From: DATJHM01 sp035493895
Lineage (GTDB): Bacteria > Chloroflexota > Ktedonobacteria > Ktedonobacterales > Ktedonobacteraceae
Direction of reading: 5' to 3'
Assembly (NCBI GenBank): GCA_035493895.1
Contig: DATJHM010000169.1
Coordinates: forward strand, 1 to 17,916
Length of the DNA stretch: 17,916 bases
A program made the translations under genes and the position numbers. The notes below the pieces were generated by a model. That model saw only the letters and a list, made by a program, of their open reading frames with translations, had not been told where the DNA came from and made no database searches. This document shows, one piece after another, positions 1 to 6,815 of the stretch. Every line of letters begins with the position of its first letter. Positions within the stretch are counted from its first letter, which is position 1.

Positions 1-144
1 TTTATACCTCATCATGAGGTCGAACCTACAACGCGTGATTGTCCTTTCTGTCTGAGTTCTGTGCCATTGAAGGCGACGCGCTGTGCCTTTTGTACTTCGC
101 AGTTGCCTCCCGTCGAGACCTCTTCTGTGGGCCACAGGTCCTGA
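1..144 (+). CDS. mscL: C-terminal fragment of a zinc-ribbon protein, probably MscL
   Basis: The first forward frame is open from the window edge to a TGA, giving 47 residues of a truncated gene. It contains two CxxC pairs (CPFC and CAFC) separated by 14 residues, in the pattern CPFCLSSVPLKATRCAFC. This is a compact zinc ribbon of the kind found as a C-terminal cytoplasmic tail on some bacterial large-conductance mechanosensitive channels (MscL), where the run before it is 'xTxxCPxC'. The pore-forming membrane helices lie outside the window, so the MscL assignment rests only on the resemblance of this tail and is an inference. A generic zinc-ribbon protein is the main alternative. No clear terminator follows before the apt promoter. 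Confidence 0.55.
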   Translation, partial: FIPHHEVEPTTRDCPFCLSSVPLKATRCAFCTSQLPPVETSSVGHRS

Positions 145-444
145 TATGTGGTGAGGCTCGATTGGGATGTTTGCATGTATCGGCGTGTGAGGGTATAGTG
201 TAGTGTCGGTAGTGCAAAAAACTGATCGTGTCGAATAACGAAGCAAATATGGCGTGGTTAAGGGAAGCCAGTGCCCGGAACGAGGAAAGTCTACGCTGTG
301 TTCAGTGGAAGCGCTCTTGCTGGCAAATTTTGCTGTGCATTGAGCGTTTTGCGTCTTCGCTTTGTGACTGAATGCAATAGCGTATAATATATCTGGTTGC
401 CCCCATAGTTTGCCCTATGTATTGAGACAAAGAGAGGACTGCTC
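145..444. other. Intergenic region upstream of apt, no gene recognised
   Basis: This 300-bp spacer between the zinc-ribbon gene and apt has no convincing reading frame on either strand. It holds the apt promoter near its right end. The bases GAGGAAAGTC at about 281-290 recall a motif of RNase P RNA, but no RNase P fold or length is present. Confidence 0.5.
361..388 (+). promoter_or_regulatory. Putative sigma-70 promoter of apt
   Basis: A perfect -10 hexamer TATAAT lies at 383-388. A weak -35 (TTTGTG, 361-366) sits 16 bp upstream. Transcription would start around 395, giving a leader of about 50 nt. The ribosome-binding site AGAGAGGA at 431-438 stands 6 nt before the ATG. Confidence 0.55.
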
Positions 445-978
445 ATGTCATCAACATCCGAGTCTATACGCCTGGAAGAGTATATCCGCGATATAGAAGA
501 TTTTCCCCAGAAGGGCGTGCTCTTTAAAGATATAACGCCTTTATTACAGGACCCCATGGCTTATCGCGCCGCTATGGAGCGTCTGGCAGCTCACTATGCG
601 GGGGCTGGTATTGAGATGGTTGTTGGGGTGGAGTCGCGCGGCTTTATTTTTGGGGCTCCCCTGGCGTATCTGCTGAATTGTGGTTTTGTGCCAGTGCGCA
701 AGTTTGGTAAGTTGCCTGGTCAAACGGCGAGCGTTGAGTATGCTCTGGAGTACGGTACGAATATCGTCGAGGTGCATACGGATGCGATTAAGCCGGGCCA
801 GCGTGTGTTGATTGTCGACGATCTGCTGGCGACGGGTGGCACGGTCTCGGCGGCCATGGATCTGGTGCAGAGGCTCGGGGGTCATATCGCTGGCATTGCC
901 TTCCTGGTTGAGCTGACATTCCTGAAAGGTCGCGAACGTCTGGATGATCACGATGTTTTCGCGCTGATCAAATACTAG
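445..978 (+). CDS. apt: Adenine phosphoribosyltransferase
   Basis: This 177-residue protein has the usual length and order of APRT. The enzyme salvages adenine by condensing it with 5-phosphoribosyl-1-pyrophosphate to give AMP and pyrophosphate in the cytosol. The N-terminal signature PQKGVLFKDITPLL (residues 21-34) is typical. So is the ESRGFIFG segment (63-70). The PRPP-binding loop VLIVDDLLATGGT (121-133) carries the paired acidic residues and the TGGT phosphate-binding turn. The RKFGKLPG segment (85-92) corresponds to the flexible catalytic loop region. The ATG at 445 is supported by the ribosome-binding site AGAGAGGA 6 nt upstream. The gene has its own promoter and is monocistronic, because the next gene converges on it. 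No key residue appears to be missing. Confidence 0.96.
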   Translation: MSSTSESIRLEEYIRDIEDFPQKGVLFKDITPLLQDPMAYRAAMERLAAHYAGAGIEMVVGVESRGFIFGAPLAYLLNCGFVPVRKFGKLPGQTASVEYALEYGTNIVEVHTDAIKPGQRVLIVDDLLATGGTVSAAMDLVQRLGGHIAGIAFLVELTFLKGRERLDDHDVFALIKY

Positions 979-990
979 CGTGGTCTTGCT

Positions 991-1020
991 AAGGGATGAG
1001 ATATGCAAAGCTCATCCCTT
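991..1020. terminator. Hairpin shared by apt and the convergent nitroreductase gene
   Basis: A perfect 10-bp inverted repeat (AAGGGATGAG / CTCATCCCTT) with a 10-nt loop lies 12 bp after the apt stop and 14 bp from the nitroreductase stop. The following forward bases are only moderately T-rich (TTCTTCTCGATTATTC), so it is a plausible but weak bidirectional intrinsic terminator. Confidence 0.6.
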
Positions 1021-1034
1021 ATCGTTCTTCTCGA

Positions 1035-1613
1035 TTATTCTTCCCACCCAAGCCATGCCGTTTTCTCGCTGATTGGTCGTGGTGTACGCTCTGGTTGTGC
1101 CATCGCCGCATAGCCTAGATAGAGTATTGATACGATATGGTCTTCCGAAGAAAGACCTAACCAGGCTTTCACGCGTGGATCAGTGACCGCATCTCCCGTG
1201 CGCCATATGGCGGCCAGCCCTATCTCTTCTGCCGTCAAGAGCATATTTTCTACAGCCGCTGCGACTGCTTCGATGTTCTCGATGGCAAGCACATTCGCTT
1301 GCCGGGGAGCCTCAGCCGCGACTACGATCAAGATTGGTGAACGGAGCGGTTTGTTGCGCTCTTTGGCTAACTGTGTCTGTGCTTTTTCGCTGCTGGTCTC
1401 TCGCATGCGTTCAGCCAGGGATGCTGCCATAATACTTCCCAGTTCTTCGCGAGCTTTCCCGGCCAGAACAAAAAAACGCCAGGGCTCGACTTTGCGATGA
1501 TTGGGAGCGTGAGTCGCTGCTACGAGTAGTTGTTCGATCTGTGCCCGGGTCGGCACCTGATCAGTCATTTGGCCGATGCTATGTCGGCGTTGGATAGTTT
1601 CAAAAACACTCAT
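1035..1613 (-). CDS. Nitroreductase family protein, YdjA-like
   Basis: The protein is 192 residues, the size of the small nitroreductases that bind FMN as homodimers and use NAD(P)H to reduce nitro compounds or related electrophiles. It opens with FETIQRRHSIG (residues 4-14); the RRHS motif is the FMN-phosphate contact of the family. APNHRKVEPWRFFVL (about 36-50) is the second flavin-binding signature and matches YdjA-type members (APDHK..QPW.FF). Near the C-terminus, GLAAIWRTGD and the hydrophobic ILYLGYA strand are also characteristic. The ATG at 1613 begins exactly where the family does; a weak purine-rich site (AGAGAAGAAGA) precedes it. The physiological substrate cannot be told from sequence. 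It is transcribed alone, tail-to-tail with apt. Confidence 0.88.
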   Translation of the reverse strand: MSVFETIQRRHSIGQMTDQVPTRAQIEQLLVAATHAPNHRKVEPWRFFVLAGKAREELGSIMAASLAERMRETSSEKAQTQLAKERNKPLRSPILIVVAAEAPRQANVLAIENIEAVAAAVENMLLTAEEIGLAAIWRTGDAVTDPRVKAWLGLSSEDHIVSILYLGYAAMAQPERTPRPISEKTAWLGWEE

Positions 1614-1801
1614 CGAATTTGTCTTCTTCTCTTTTCAATTTCTGTTTTGAAGCTCTGGCTATTTATAAGCTCTACTTCATTCTCTGTTCGGTCGGTTTTC
1701 CTCCTCTATTCTATCACCTGGCCTCACCTGCGATATGAGCATGCGTATAAAAAATCCAGCTCAAAAAGAACGTCAATCATTTTTGTAGAGGTGTAGCTTG
1801 T

Positions 1802-1899
1802 TAGCGGCTGGGTTTATCTCCGCAGGGGGTGGTGACTACCCGGGTTTGTCCCGCAAGGTCGTCTTTGGCCCATATTGGCGGAGATAAACCCCGCCGCTA
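1802..1899. repeat. 98-bp inverted-repeat intergenic element
   Basis: Two 22-bp arms (1802-1823 and 1878-1899) are inverted copies matching at 21 of 22 positions, around a 54-bp centre. The arms contain TAGCGGC and GTTTATCTCCGC. The core GATAAACC...GC(C/T)...CTAC recurs in the direct repeat at 17573-17655, so this looks like one copy of an interspersed REP/MITE-like family. It carries no coding capacity. It lies in the 337-bp gap between the ligase gene and the nitroreductase gene, and an RNA copy would fold into a long hairpin. The rest of that gap (1614-1801) shows nothing firm. Confidence 0.75.
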
Positions 1900-1950
1900 C
1901 ATGGGAAAAGGAGACAAGCCGTGCCTGAAGCCATCGGTCGGGTGCGCATC

Positions 1951-3075
1951 TCACTCTTTCATGATCGGAGCCGATGGTGCCTGATAGGTTTCACGCAGAA
2001 CCGCTTCAATCGAGTTGGTCTCACGAAATGCCTGCACCATCCGATGTGCGGGCGTGATCCCATGTTGGAGGAAATAATGCAGTGGCTCAAGGAAGCGTAT
2101 GTCGGGATCGCTACCCAGGGCTTCTGTCGCGGCCCGTAGGACGGCTTTCGCACCTGCGAACACATCCGCATGCGCGAAACCAAACCGCGCCGAGCTTTGA
2201 TGGAGTGCCCTGTCAGGGATGATTGCTCGCCCTCCCAGGGTTTCGTCGAGCGTAAGCCCTTTGAGCAGGGTCAGGAGGGCGGCATACAGCGAGAAATCGC
2301 TACAACTATCACAGGCTTTAAATTCAATACGCCCAATTTCGGCTGGTGAGCGAGCCAGCTTGGTCAGGGATGGGTCACTGTGCAGGAGATCTTCTGGTCG
2401 CGCCAGAAAAACCTGTACGGCGGGTCGCGGTCCTGTGCGCAGGAACGTTCTCACGGAGAGCCCCTCCCATAAGCGTCCATTGTAGAATGGCGAGCTAAAA
2501 CTCCAGGGCACAATATAGGGGCTGTAGTAGGTGAGCTTTTGCCCGAGATCAATCATGTCCTCGACAGATAACGTTTCCATTGAAAAGTTCAGATCGGGTC
2601 CGTACGTGACCATGGAGATCACAGCTGTCCGGTCCTCCGGAGATTGATTGACGACTTGCTGCTCATAGGCGTTCAGAGGTGGGTCCGGGACAAAGCACGT
2701 CCGGTAGGGATGATGACTTGTCAGCACGGGTAGCAGGTTATGGCGCGCTGCTACTTCCTGGAGCAGGTGAAAGCTGGCGGTCAATTCGTTCACCGCTCCT
2801 CTAATGCTGGGATGAATGGTGGTGCGAATCTCAATGCCCTTTGGCAGGCAATCCGTGAGTTCTCCGCCCTCGCTGAAGCGCTCGAAGCCCTCAATATACC
2901 AGCGTTTGACGCGAATGCCCGCGTCCCCGATCCGCAGATGCTCTTCATCGCTAGCATGCTGTGGCAACTCATCAATGATCGCCTGAATCATGGAAAATGA
3001 GGCCGAGACGAAGTCTACGAACTGTCCCTCGCGATCCAGAAAAGCGACCTCGTGCTCAATACCAAACCGAAACAT
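1951..3075 (-). CDS. Glutamate-cysteine ligase family 2-like carboxylate-amine ligase
   Basis: The likely product is 374 residues, an ATP-dependent ligase of the GCS2 superfamily that joins a carboxylate (classically glutamate) to an amine (classically cysteine). The N-terminal MFRFGIEHE (residues 1-9) corresponds to the metal/ATP-binding G-x-E-x-E strand. KGIEIRTTIHPSI (79-91), SPFYNGRLWEGLSVRT (195-210) and GRIEFKACD (248-256) follow in the family order. The segment GDAGIRVKRWYIEGFERF (50-67) resembles a cyanobacterial-type subgroup annotated as glutamate-cysteine ligase. The start at 3075 is preferred because the family begins there and a ribosome-binding site (AAAGGA) lies about 8 nt upstream. 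The frame continues upstream for 69 more codons, but that extension has no family resemblance. The actual amine substrate is unknown. Expression is probably repressed through the paired operators upstream. Confidence 0.82.
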   Translation of the reverse strand: MFRFGIEHEVAFLDREGQFVDFVSASFSMIQAIIDELPQHASDEEHLRIGDAGIRVKRWYIEGFERFSEGGELTDCLPKGIEIRTTIHPSIRGAVNELTASFHLLQEVAARHNLLPVLTSHHPYRTCFVPDPPLNAYEQQVVNQSPEDRTAVISMVTYGPDLNFSMETLSVEDMIDLGQKLTYYSPYIVPWSFSSPFYNGRLWEGLSVRTFLRTGPRPAVQVFLARPEDLLHSDPSLTKLARSPAEIGRIEFKACDSCSDFSLYAALLTLLKGLTLDETLGGRAIIPDRALHQSSARFGFAHADVFAGAKAVLRAATEALGSDPDIRFLEPLHYFLQHGITPAHRMVQAFRETNSIEAVLRETYQAPSAPIMKE

Positions 3076-3298
3076 CTGTGCATTCCTTTCTACGTGACAC
3101 TTTTGCAATGAATAATGAGTGATGCGAACAGATCTGCAACGTGCGGCATCGGTGGCCGAGAGCTCCACCGCAGGGTTGGTGGGGCTTTTGGCGTCTCTCC
3201 GCGCTGACGTGGCACCCAGACGGTTCGATAGCGGGCCAGGAAGAGGAAGCAATGATAACCACAAAGGAAGTAAAAAAAACATCTCCCATCCCTTGCCA
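3076..3298 (-). other. Long 5' leader of the ligase gene, with an in-frame open extension
   Basis: About 225-250 nt separate the predicted transcription start from the preferred start codon. The ligase frame stays open back to an ATG at 3282. The extra codons encode a short hydrophobic run (MFFLLPLWLSLLPLPGPL) followed by a polar stretch with no family resemblance. Two other short reverse-strand frames also cross this leader. It may be untranslated, may hold a small leader peptide, or may be the remnant of a deleted gene that once followed the operator-controlled promoter. Confidence 0.35.
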
Positions 3299-3320
3299 AC
3301 TATTAGCGTAGCCTAATATC
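3299..3320. promoter_or_regulatory. Operator-like palindrome, copy 2
   Basis: TATTAG-N6-CTAATA with 6-bp perfect arms, followed by TC as in copy 1. Its centre lies 37 bp from that of the second palindrome. It sits just downstream of the predicted promoter of the ligase transcript, where a repressor would block elongation or loop to the other site. Confidence 0.65.
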
Positions 3321-3335
3321 TTACTTGCTTACTCG

Positions 3336-3357
3336 GATATTAGCACAGCCTAATATC
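3336..3357. promoter_or_regulatory. Operator-like palindrome, copy 1, overlapping the promoter
   Basis: Perfect 8-bp arms GATATTAG / CTAATATC around a 6-bp centre. It fills the spacer and -10 of the predicted promoter, the classic position for a repressor. The length and symmetry fit a dimeric helix-turn-helix regulator of the TetR or MarR kind. No such regulator gene is in the window. Confidence 0.7.
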
Positions 3358-3366
3358 TAAAGTCAA
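3337..3366 (-). promoter_or_regulatory. Putative promoter of the ligase gene
   Basis: On the reverse strand, a -35 TTGACT (3366-3361), an 18-bp spacer and a -10 TAATAT (3342-3337) lie in line and coincide with the palindrome at 3336-3357. Confidence 0.6.
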
Positions 3367-3521
3367 GAGGAAAATGTAAGAGAATTATTATTAAGATATA
3401 TCGATTTATGGGTAATTTCGTGCAAAATTGTTGCCATCCGCTTGCCCGCAATGGCAGTTCTGGCCGTCTTTTGCTCAGGCTATGGGATTTTTTGCGGAAT
3501 AGACAGATCCTGAAGCAAACA

Positions 3522-3530
3522 TGTTATACT
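3522..3530 (+). promoter_or_regulatory. Putative extended -10 promoter of the MutS-like gene
   Basis: TGTTATACT provides an extended -10 (TG, one base, TATACT at 3525-3530) about 65 bp before the start codon. No good -35 hexamer is present. The remaining sequence back to the divergent ligase promoter (3367-3521) shows nothing else. Confidence 0.45.
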
Positions 3531-3595
3531 AAATTGCAATAAAGACCGGGCTGTGTACTATCTGTAGATGGATTATCAAGGTAAAAGAGGATACT

Positions 3596-5449
3596 GTGCT
3601 TACGAAGAAACAGGAGCGACTCGCTCTCGTCGCACGTCAGGTAGATCGCCTGGATCGACGCCTGACTATGCTGGATGCGCTCAATGCGCGTTGCTGGCGC
3701 TATAAGCTGATGGACATTTTTATTTGCTTTATCTGTACTACGATTGCAATGCGCATTGCTCTCCTGGCGGGTGGCCTCTGTATTATCGCTGGCGTTGCCG
3801 TGTTTCTCTTTTTGCAACGCGATCACAATCGCGTGCGCAGTAGTTTTCTGAGCCATAAATACCTGTTACAGGTGTATGAAATACAGCTCGCGCGACTGAA
3901 GCTCGACTGGGAGAAGCTGCCTTTTACCTCTACCAGTCCTGAGCCCGCTGACCATCCCTTCGAGGTGGATCTGGATATTACGGGCGAACATTCGCTCCTG
4001 CGTTTGATGAATACCGGCGTCTCCCTAGAGGGAGAGCAGCGTCTGCGCGAGTGGCTCCTCACACAGGTGCCCAATCTGGATGTTATCCGTGAGCGCCAGG
4101 TATTGGTTAATGAACTGGCTCCGCTGCGGCTGTTTCGCGACAAGTTTATGCTGAACTCGCTTTTTGCGACGCGCACATCATCCTCACTGGTCGCAGGCGA
4201 AAAGCTGCTTCTCTGGTTAAAAGCCAAGGGACCGACGAATACCTCGATGTCATCACTGGTTGTGCCCTCGGTGCTTTCTCTGTTTGTGCTTATCTCTCTG
4301 GCGCTGTTTTTGATCATGCATATCACTCCTCTGATCTTCGTGCTGGCTCTCCTTTTTTCGGTTGGTTGGTATCTCTACACGCAGAAGGATCGGGGGACGC
4401 TCTATGCCGACGTTGCTTATGTACGTAGTATGTTCGACCAGTTGCAGATGATTTTCGAGTATCTCGAAAAATATCCCTATAGCAAGCAGGTTCATCTCAA
4501 ACGTTTATGTGAGCCGTTTTTCAAAGATGCTGAGCATCGCCCTTCTATCCTCTTAAAACAACTGGCTCGTGTCTCCAATATTGCCGTGTTTGAAAATGCT
4601 AATATCATTGGTTTGCTGGTGAATGCAATTATTCCGGTTGATAGCTATGCATCTTACTTTTTGAGTAAATATCGGGCCAGGATTGCGGAGCAGCTTCCGG
4701 GGTGGCTGGAGACCTGGTATGAGCTGGAGGCGCTCTCTTCGCTGGCAAATTTTGCGTATCTCAATCCTGACTATAGCATGCCGAAATTTCTCCTTGAGAA
4801 GCAGACGCAGGAACAACATGTGGTTTTCCGTGCCCGTGAAATTGGTCATCCGCTTTTGCCTGCTGAGAAGAAGGTGGTGAATGATTATACGATGGAGCAG
4901 CAAGGCACGGTTATGCTGATCACCGGCTCGAATATGGCTGGCAAAAGTACGTTTTTGCGTACGCTGGGTCTGAACCTTTGCCTGGCTTATGCCGGGGCTC
5001 CGGTCAATGCCCGCTCGCTGGAAACGGTGCTTTTTGAGCTGTATGGCTGCATTAAAGTCTCGGACTCGGTTACTGATGGCTACTCCTATTTCTATGCGGA
5101 GGTGCGCCGCCTGCGGGGCCTCTTGCGAAGGCTGGAGGCGGGCTCACGCTATCCGATCTTCTTTATGATTGATGAGATTTTTAAGGGCACGAATAATCGC
5201 GAACGCCTGATTGGCAGTACGGCCTATATTCATGCGCTTGCAGGCAAGAACTGCGTTGGCGCGATCTCGACGCACGATCTGGAACTGGTCAAGCTGGCCG
5301 AGACGTTGCCGCGTATTCGCAATTATCACTTCCGTGAAGATGTCGTGAATGGCCGCATGTCCTTTGCTTACAAGCTCCGCCATGGTCCCTGCCCAACGAC
5401 CAATGCTTTGAAAATTATGGAGCTGGAAGGTCTTCCCACAAGCTATTAA
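3596..5449 (+). CDS. Membrane-anchored MutS-family ATPase
   Basis: This 617-residue protein ends in a MutS-type ABC ATPase domain: Walker A GSNMAGKST (444-452), the signature region SDSVTDGYSYFYAE (489-502), Walker B FFMIDEIFKGTN (522-533) and the switch histidine in STH (558-560). The mismatch-recognition domains of true MutS are absent. Instead there are hydrophobic segments at about 41-74 and 222-261, which should anchor the protein in the membrane with the ATPase in the cytoplasm. A helical lever/clamp-like region (about 270-400) precedes the ATPase. Membrane MutS relatives of this architecture occur in several phyla, and their role is not established. The start is a GTG with AGAGGA 4 nt upstream. 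The gene converges on jetD with only 6 bp between stop codons and no visible terminator. A role in mismatch repair should not be assumed. Confidence 0.85.
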   Translation: MLTKKQERLALVARQVDRLDRRLTMLDALNARCWRYKLMDIFICFICTTIAMRIALLAGGLCIIAGVAVFLFLQRDHNRVRSSFLSHKYLLQVYEIQLARLKLDWEKLPFTSTSPEPADHPFEVDLDITGEHSLLRLMNTGVSLEGEQRLREWLLTQVPNLDVIRERQVLVNELAPLRLFRDKFMLNSLFATRTSSSLVAGEKLLLWLKAKGPTNTSMSSLVVPSVLSLFVLISLALFLIMHITPLIFVLALLFSVGWYLYTQKDRGTLYADVAYVRSMFDQLQMIFEYLEKYPYSKQVHLKRLCEPFFKDAEHRPSILLKQLARVSNIAVFENANIIGLLVNAIIPVDSYASYFLSKYRARIAEQLPGWLETWYELEALSSLANFAYLNPDYSMPKFLLEKQTQEQHVVFRAREIGHPLLPAEKKVVNDYTMEQQGTVMLITGSNMAGKSTFLRTLGLNLCLAYAGAPVNARSLETVLFELYGCIKVSDSVTDGYSYFYAEVRRLRGLLRRLEAGSRYPIFFMIDEIFKGTNNRERLIGSTAYIHALAGKNCVGAISTHDLELVKLAETLPRIRNYHFREDVVNGRMSFAYKLRHGPCPTTNALKIMELEGLPTSY

Positions 5450-5455
5450 GGTTTT

Positions 5456-6811
5456 CTACTTTGAAGCGCTGCCTGGATTTTGTAGATCATTGAGCAGAAT
5501 CCGGGTAATGCCTTCCTGATAGGCCCATAGTTCGTGCTTGTGGAGTTGGACTGCGAGATCGGCGAACGCCGGGGGGAGCGCATCGAGCTGGCGCAATTCA
5601 TGGGTCCTGGCTGGCAGACCACCAGCCTGTAGGGCCGCTCTATAGGCCGCAGGATCAAGATGCCAGAGTTCGCTCCGTCCTGGATAACGCGCAAGAAAAT
5701 AGGCTGCGATTTGTAGCCCCTTCAGATCGAAATCCCCACTGTAGAGCAGTCTGGTCCCCGCGTTACTTTGTAGCAGCATGTCGAGCAGATTGAGCGCGGC
5801 AACGCTGGGCCAACCAGCCGTGCAGAGCAGGGTTGGTTGGTTCTTTATTTCAGGATTTTCTTGTAGCCTGGTAACGATCTCTTCGAAAACCTGTGGATTC
5901 TCCATAACATAGATCGTGTCTCCGGTTGCGCTGGCGCTCTGCCAACCCAGGATCTGGCGCAATGGCAGGAGCAGAATCCGTGCCCCTGCGGTTGGTATGA
6001 GCGGGTCTGCTGACCCGGCCTGATCGCAGGCTTCGCGCAGGGAGAAGACGGCGATGGCGGAGGAGATGGTATCGACGAGCAGTCCCGCCTCCTCGTACAG
6101 TTGCAGCTCCAGAGCGCGCCCCTGTTCGCCAGATTCTTTTGCTCGACTGCTGAGATCGCTCAGGGCCTGCAAGAAGAGCCGACCGGTTGCGTTCGTCGCG
6201 TCGAGATTGTGCGGATCGCCGCTTGTGCGTTGGGCGAAGATTGCCAGACGTTCTGGTTGTTCCCTGGTCGGTAGCTGATTTAAGGCGTTCGCCACGGCTT
6301 TGATAGAAGCAAGCTGACGCTCCTGTTCGGCACGCTCGCCATTCTTGTAGCGCGAATAGAGCCAATCTTGCCCATGCTGCCCATTGCTGAGCCACTGTTG
6401 CGCGCGCGATAGGACCGGTTGGGCTTCGGTTAGAGCGGTCAGGGCCTGCTGAAACTGTTCCTGGTGCTGTAGCTTTGCCTGACGCTGCTCTGGTCGGGTG
6501 ATCAGAGGGGTATCGGGGAAAAAAGCGGTCAGCAGTTCTGGCAGTGTGCATGAAAAACCGCTCTGCAACAGGGCGTTATCTATATCGCGTAGCCTGAGAC
6601 GAAGATTCGCCTCTTGATAGGGAGCTTTCGCGAGAAAACTGGCGAGATTGCGTCGTTCTTCGGGTGTGCTCTCCTCAATGACAATTTGCCCGCCGACCGC
6701 TCCGCGCTCAAGGTATTTGGCGCGAAGCAGTTGCAGAATGCGTGCCAGACCAGCGTGTTGGAAAAAGTCCACGGCGCGCTGGACGTGCGGGGCAGCAGGC
6801 GAGTTCTCCAT
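5456..6811 (-). CDS. jetD: Wadjet subunit JetD, DUF2399/TIGR02679-type TOPRIM protein
   Basis: The product is 451 residues from the preferred ATG. The C-terminal DUF2399 domain carries TOPRIM-like acidic motifs: TIYVMENP (residues 299-306, with the invariant glutamate E304), then CTAGWPS (330-336), then SGDFDLKGLQIA (358-369, with D360 and D362), and finally WAYQEG (429-434). The N-terminal part, from AVDFFQHAGLARILQLLR onward, matches the start of the TIGR02679 family. In studied Wadjet systems JetD is the nuclease subunit that nicks or cuts circular DNA trapped by the SMC motor. The start at 6811 lies 4 bp after the jetC stop, with AAGAAGAG inside the jetC end as ribosome-binding site; an in-frame start at 6886 would overlap jetC by 71 bp and is less likely. 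This is the last gene of the operon. Confidence 0.88.
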   Translation of the reverse strand: MENSPAAPHVQRAVDFFQHAGLARILQLLRAKYLERGAVGGQIVIEESTPEERRNLASFLAKAPYQEANLRLRLRDIDNALLQSGFSCTLPELLTAFFPDTPLITRPEQRQAKLQHQEQFQQALTALTEAQPVLSRAQQWLSNGQHGQDWLYSRYKNGERAEQERQLASIKAVANALNQLPTREQPERLAIFAQRTSGDPHNLDATNATGRLFLQALSDLSSRAKESGEQGRALELQLYEEAGLLVDTISSAIAVFSLREACDQAGSADPLIPTAGARILLLPLRQILGWQSASATGDTIYVMENPQVFEEIVTRLQENPEIKNQPTLLCTAGWPSVAALNLLDMLLQSNAGTRLLYSGDFDLKGLQIAAYFLARYPGRSELWHLDPAAYRAALQAGGLPARTHELRQLDALPPAFADLAVQLHKHELWAYQEGITRILLNDLQNPGSASK

Positions 6812-6815
6812 AAGG

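Noticed and set aside
261..300. GAGGAAAGTC resembling a conserved RNase P RNA segment
   Set aside because: The flanks do not continue the RNase P consensus, and the gene-free space is too short for the full RNA before apt.
1183..1500. Forward frames opposite the nitroreductase gene
   Set aside because: They mirror the reverse-strand gene in another frame and lack a ribosome-binding site and any recognisable motif.
3596..5449. True mismatch-repair MutS or MutS2
   Set aside because: No mismatch-binding N-terminal domain and no Smr domain; two membrane regions occupy the N-terminal half instead.
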